Positions 63,001-64,000 of a stretch of 64,000 nucleotides of DNA are shown here, in pieces; the stretch's first letter is position 1, and the number at the start of each line of letters is the position of its first letter. Source of the stretch: Todiramphus chloris collaris (Eukaryota; Chordata; Aves; Coraciiformes; Alcedinidae); assembly GCA_025345505.1 (NCBI GenBank), contig JANVCC010000073.1, positions 6,071,547-6,135,546 on the forward strand, given 5' to 3'. Below the pieces are notes generated by a model. It was not told where the DNA came from, ran no database searches, and saw only the letters and a list, made by a program, of their open reading frames with translations. Both the position numbers and the translations under genes were made by a program.

Positions 63001-64000
63001 AAGCACATTGGAAAACATGTTGCTTTTGTCTGGTAATTAAGAAAAGCAGATTTACAACTCCAGCGGATTATCAGAGAATTTGAGGGCAGACCTTTTAAAT
63101 GTCAGCATTGTTCTACCACCCCTTGCATTTTAACAAAGTCACAGTGTAAAAAGGACTAATTAGTATGTTATGAAAAGGCACACATCCGAAGATGATATTT
63201 GATGCGTTTCTGTACTGGAACCTGAAATTAATTACTTTGCGTTGAAGTTCAGATAGGTGTATTGAAAAGAATAAAAAGACTTGATTAACCTGCCTGCTTG
63301 TGAGTTCTTTAGGGGTCATTAGTAATATTGTTTTTGTTGTTTTGATTGACATTTCACTTTCTCTTAAGTGCACTGTAATCTTGCTCTAAGGAAAAGTGAA
63401 CTATATGGAATGTTTTATGCAAAAGCTTCAAAGTATTTTCTAATTCTATTCCCTTCACAACACATCTCTTGTTCTATAAACCTTTTTATAACACAGAAAT
63501 TTAAAACAGTAAAGATATAAGAGCATTCATAATGCACCATTTAGGTAATATGTTTAATTAATGTGAACAAATCATTATTTTATTCTGGTTATCAAGACGG
63601 TTTCTGCAATGTAAAATTTTCATCAAGCATGAAATTGGTGCCATGGCCTACAGAGCTCCGTTAGAAACTTGCTTCAGATGCCTTTTTGCACCACAAGTTA
63701 ACTTACATGTTTGTTTTCGTGCACGTGTGCTAGTTTATATAGACTTATTGGAAAGATAAAGTTGGAACCAGTAACGTAAGAGCATACACGTACTTATAAA
63801 ATTAATTATTTGGGCAGAAAAGACAAATTGCGCTTTAAAAAGAAAAATAACATTGACAGAGTTTCTAATGTGAAGGAAGCACAGCTAAATTGAACTGTTT
63901 CCCATCTCATCCTATCCCAATAACCTGTCCTGGTCTTCTAAAATATTCATGAAAGAATAATTATTGCATTTATGGTCAAAATAAAACGATGTTAATGAAT
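59141..64000. other. Noncoding DNA to the window end
   Basis: No gene recognised. Notable features are a cluster of eight CpG dinucleotides at 59468-59524 and a T23 run at 60004-60026. Open frames at 60441-60800 and 61491-61878 (plus) have no recognisable domain. The last kilobase is AT-rich and repeat-free. Confidence 0.5.
60004..60026. repeat. Poly-T tract, 23 nt
   Basis: Uninterrupted T23 followed by AAAAGAAAAC. The longest homopolymer in the window. No retrocopy was recognised on the side where a minus-strand poly-A tail would be attached. Confidence 0.92.

Noticed and set aside
1..64000. Prokaryotic features, CRISPR arrays, tRNA or rRNA genes, LTR retroviruses
   Set aside because: No repeat-spacer arrays, cloverleaf box A/B pairs, conserved rRNA words, paired LTRs or retroviral protein motifs were seen on either strand.

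Overview
The window looks like noncoding nuclear DNA from a bird. The diagnostic evidence is seven 5'-truncated CR1 LINE copies. The recognisable 3' ends carry the avian CR1 hallmarks: a GGTTGGACTAGATGATCTNNAGGTCCCTTCCAACC-type block followed by a short ATTCTATG-type octamer tail. Alu, L1 and other mammal-specific repeats were not seen. The rest is AT-rich, single-copy-looking sequence with short homopolymers and small microsatellites, as expected of an avian intergenic or long-intron region. The species cannot be named from the sequence alone.

I found no protein-coding gene, no coding exon with convincing splice sites and family similarity, and no tRNA, rRNA, CRISPR array, LTR retrovirus or bacterial-type operon. 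The many short open frames (mostly 60-130 codons) show no recognisable domain and overlap each other on both strands. The exceptions are decayed C-terminal pieces of the CR1 ORF2 (endonuclease/reverse transcriptase) protein, at about 4.0-4.5, 8.1-8.4, 9.8-10.2 and 58.9-59.1 kb.

Layout. 1-18 kb: five of the seven CR1 copies (two on the minus strand, three on the plus), one GC-richer patch near 5.0-5.3 kb, and several poly-T or AT tracts. 18-39.7 kb: a CR1-free stretch of about 22 kb with microsatellites, short hairpins, a near-perfect CRE-centred palindrome, an RE1/CTCF-like site and one candidate MIR-type relic. 39.7-40 kb: one CR1 fragment containing a young 20-bp triplication. 40-58.8 kb: a second repeat-poor stretch with two further candidate MIR-type relics. 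58.8-64 kb: one CR1 copy, a small CpG cluster and a 23-nt poly-T.

I did not find an undescribed biological system. The items most worth a second look are possible ancient amniote SINE relics, a recurring near-palindromic motif related to CCATTGACTTCAATGG, one copy of which contains a full TGACGTCA site, the RE1/CTCF-like site, and the repeat-poor AT-rich blocks that could hold conserved noncoding elements. These need alignments to other amniote genomes to decide.
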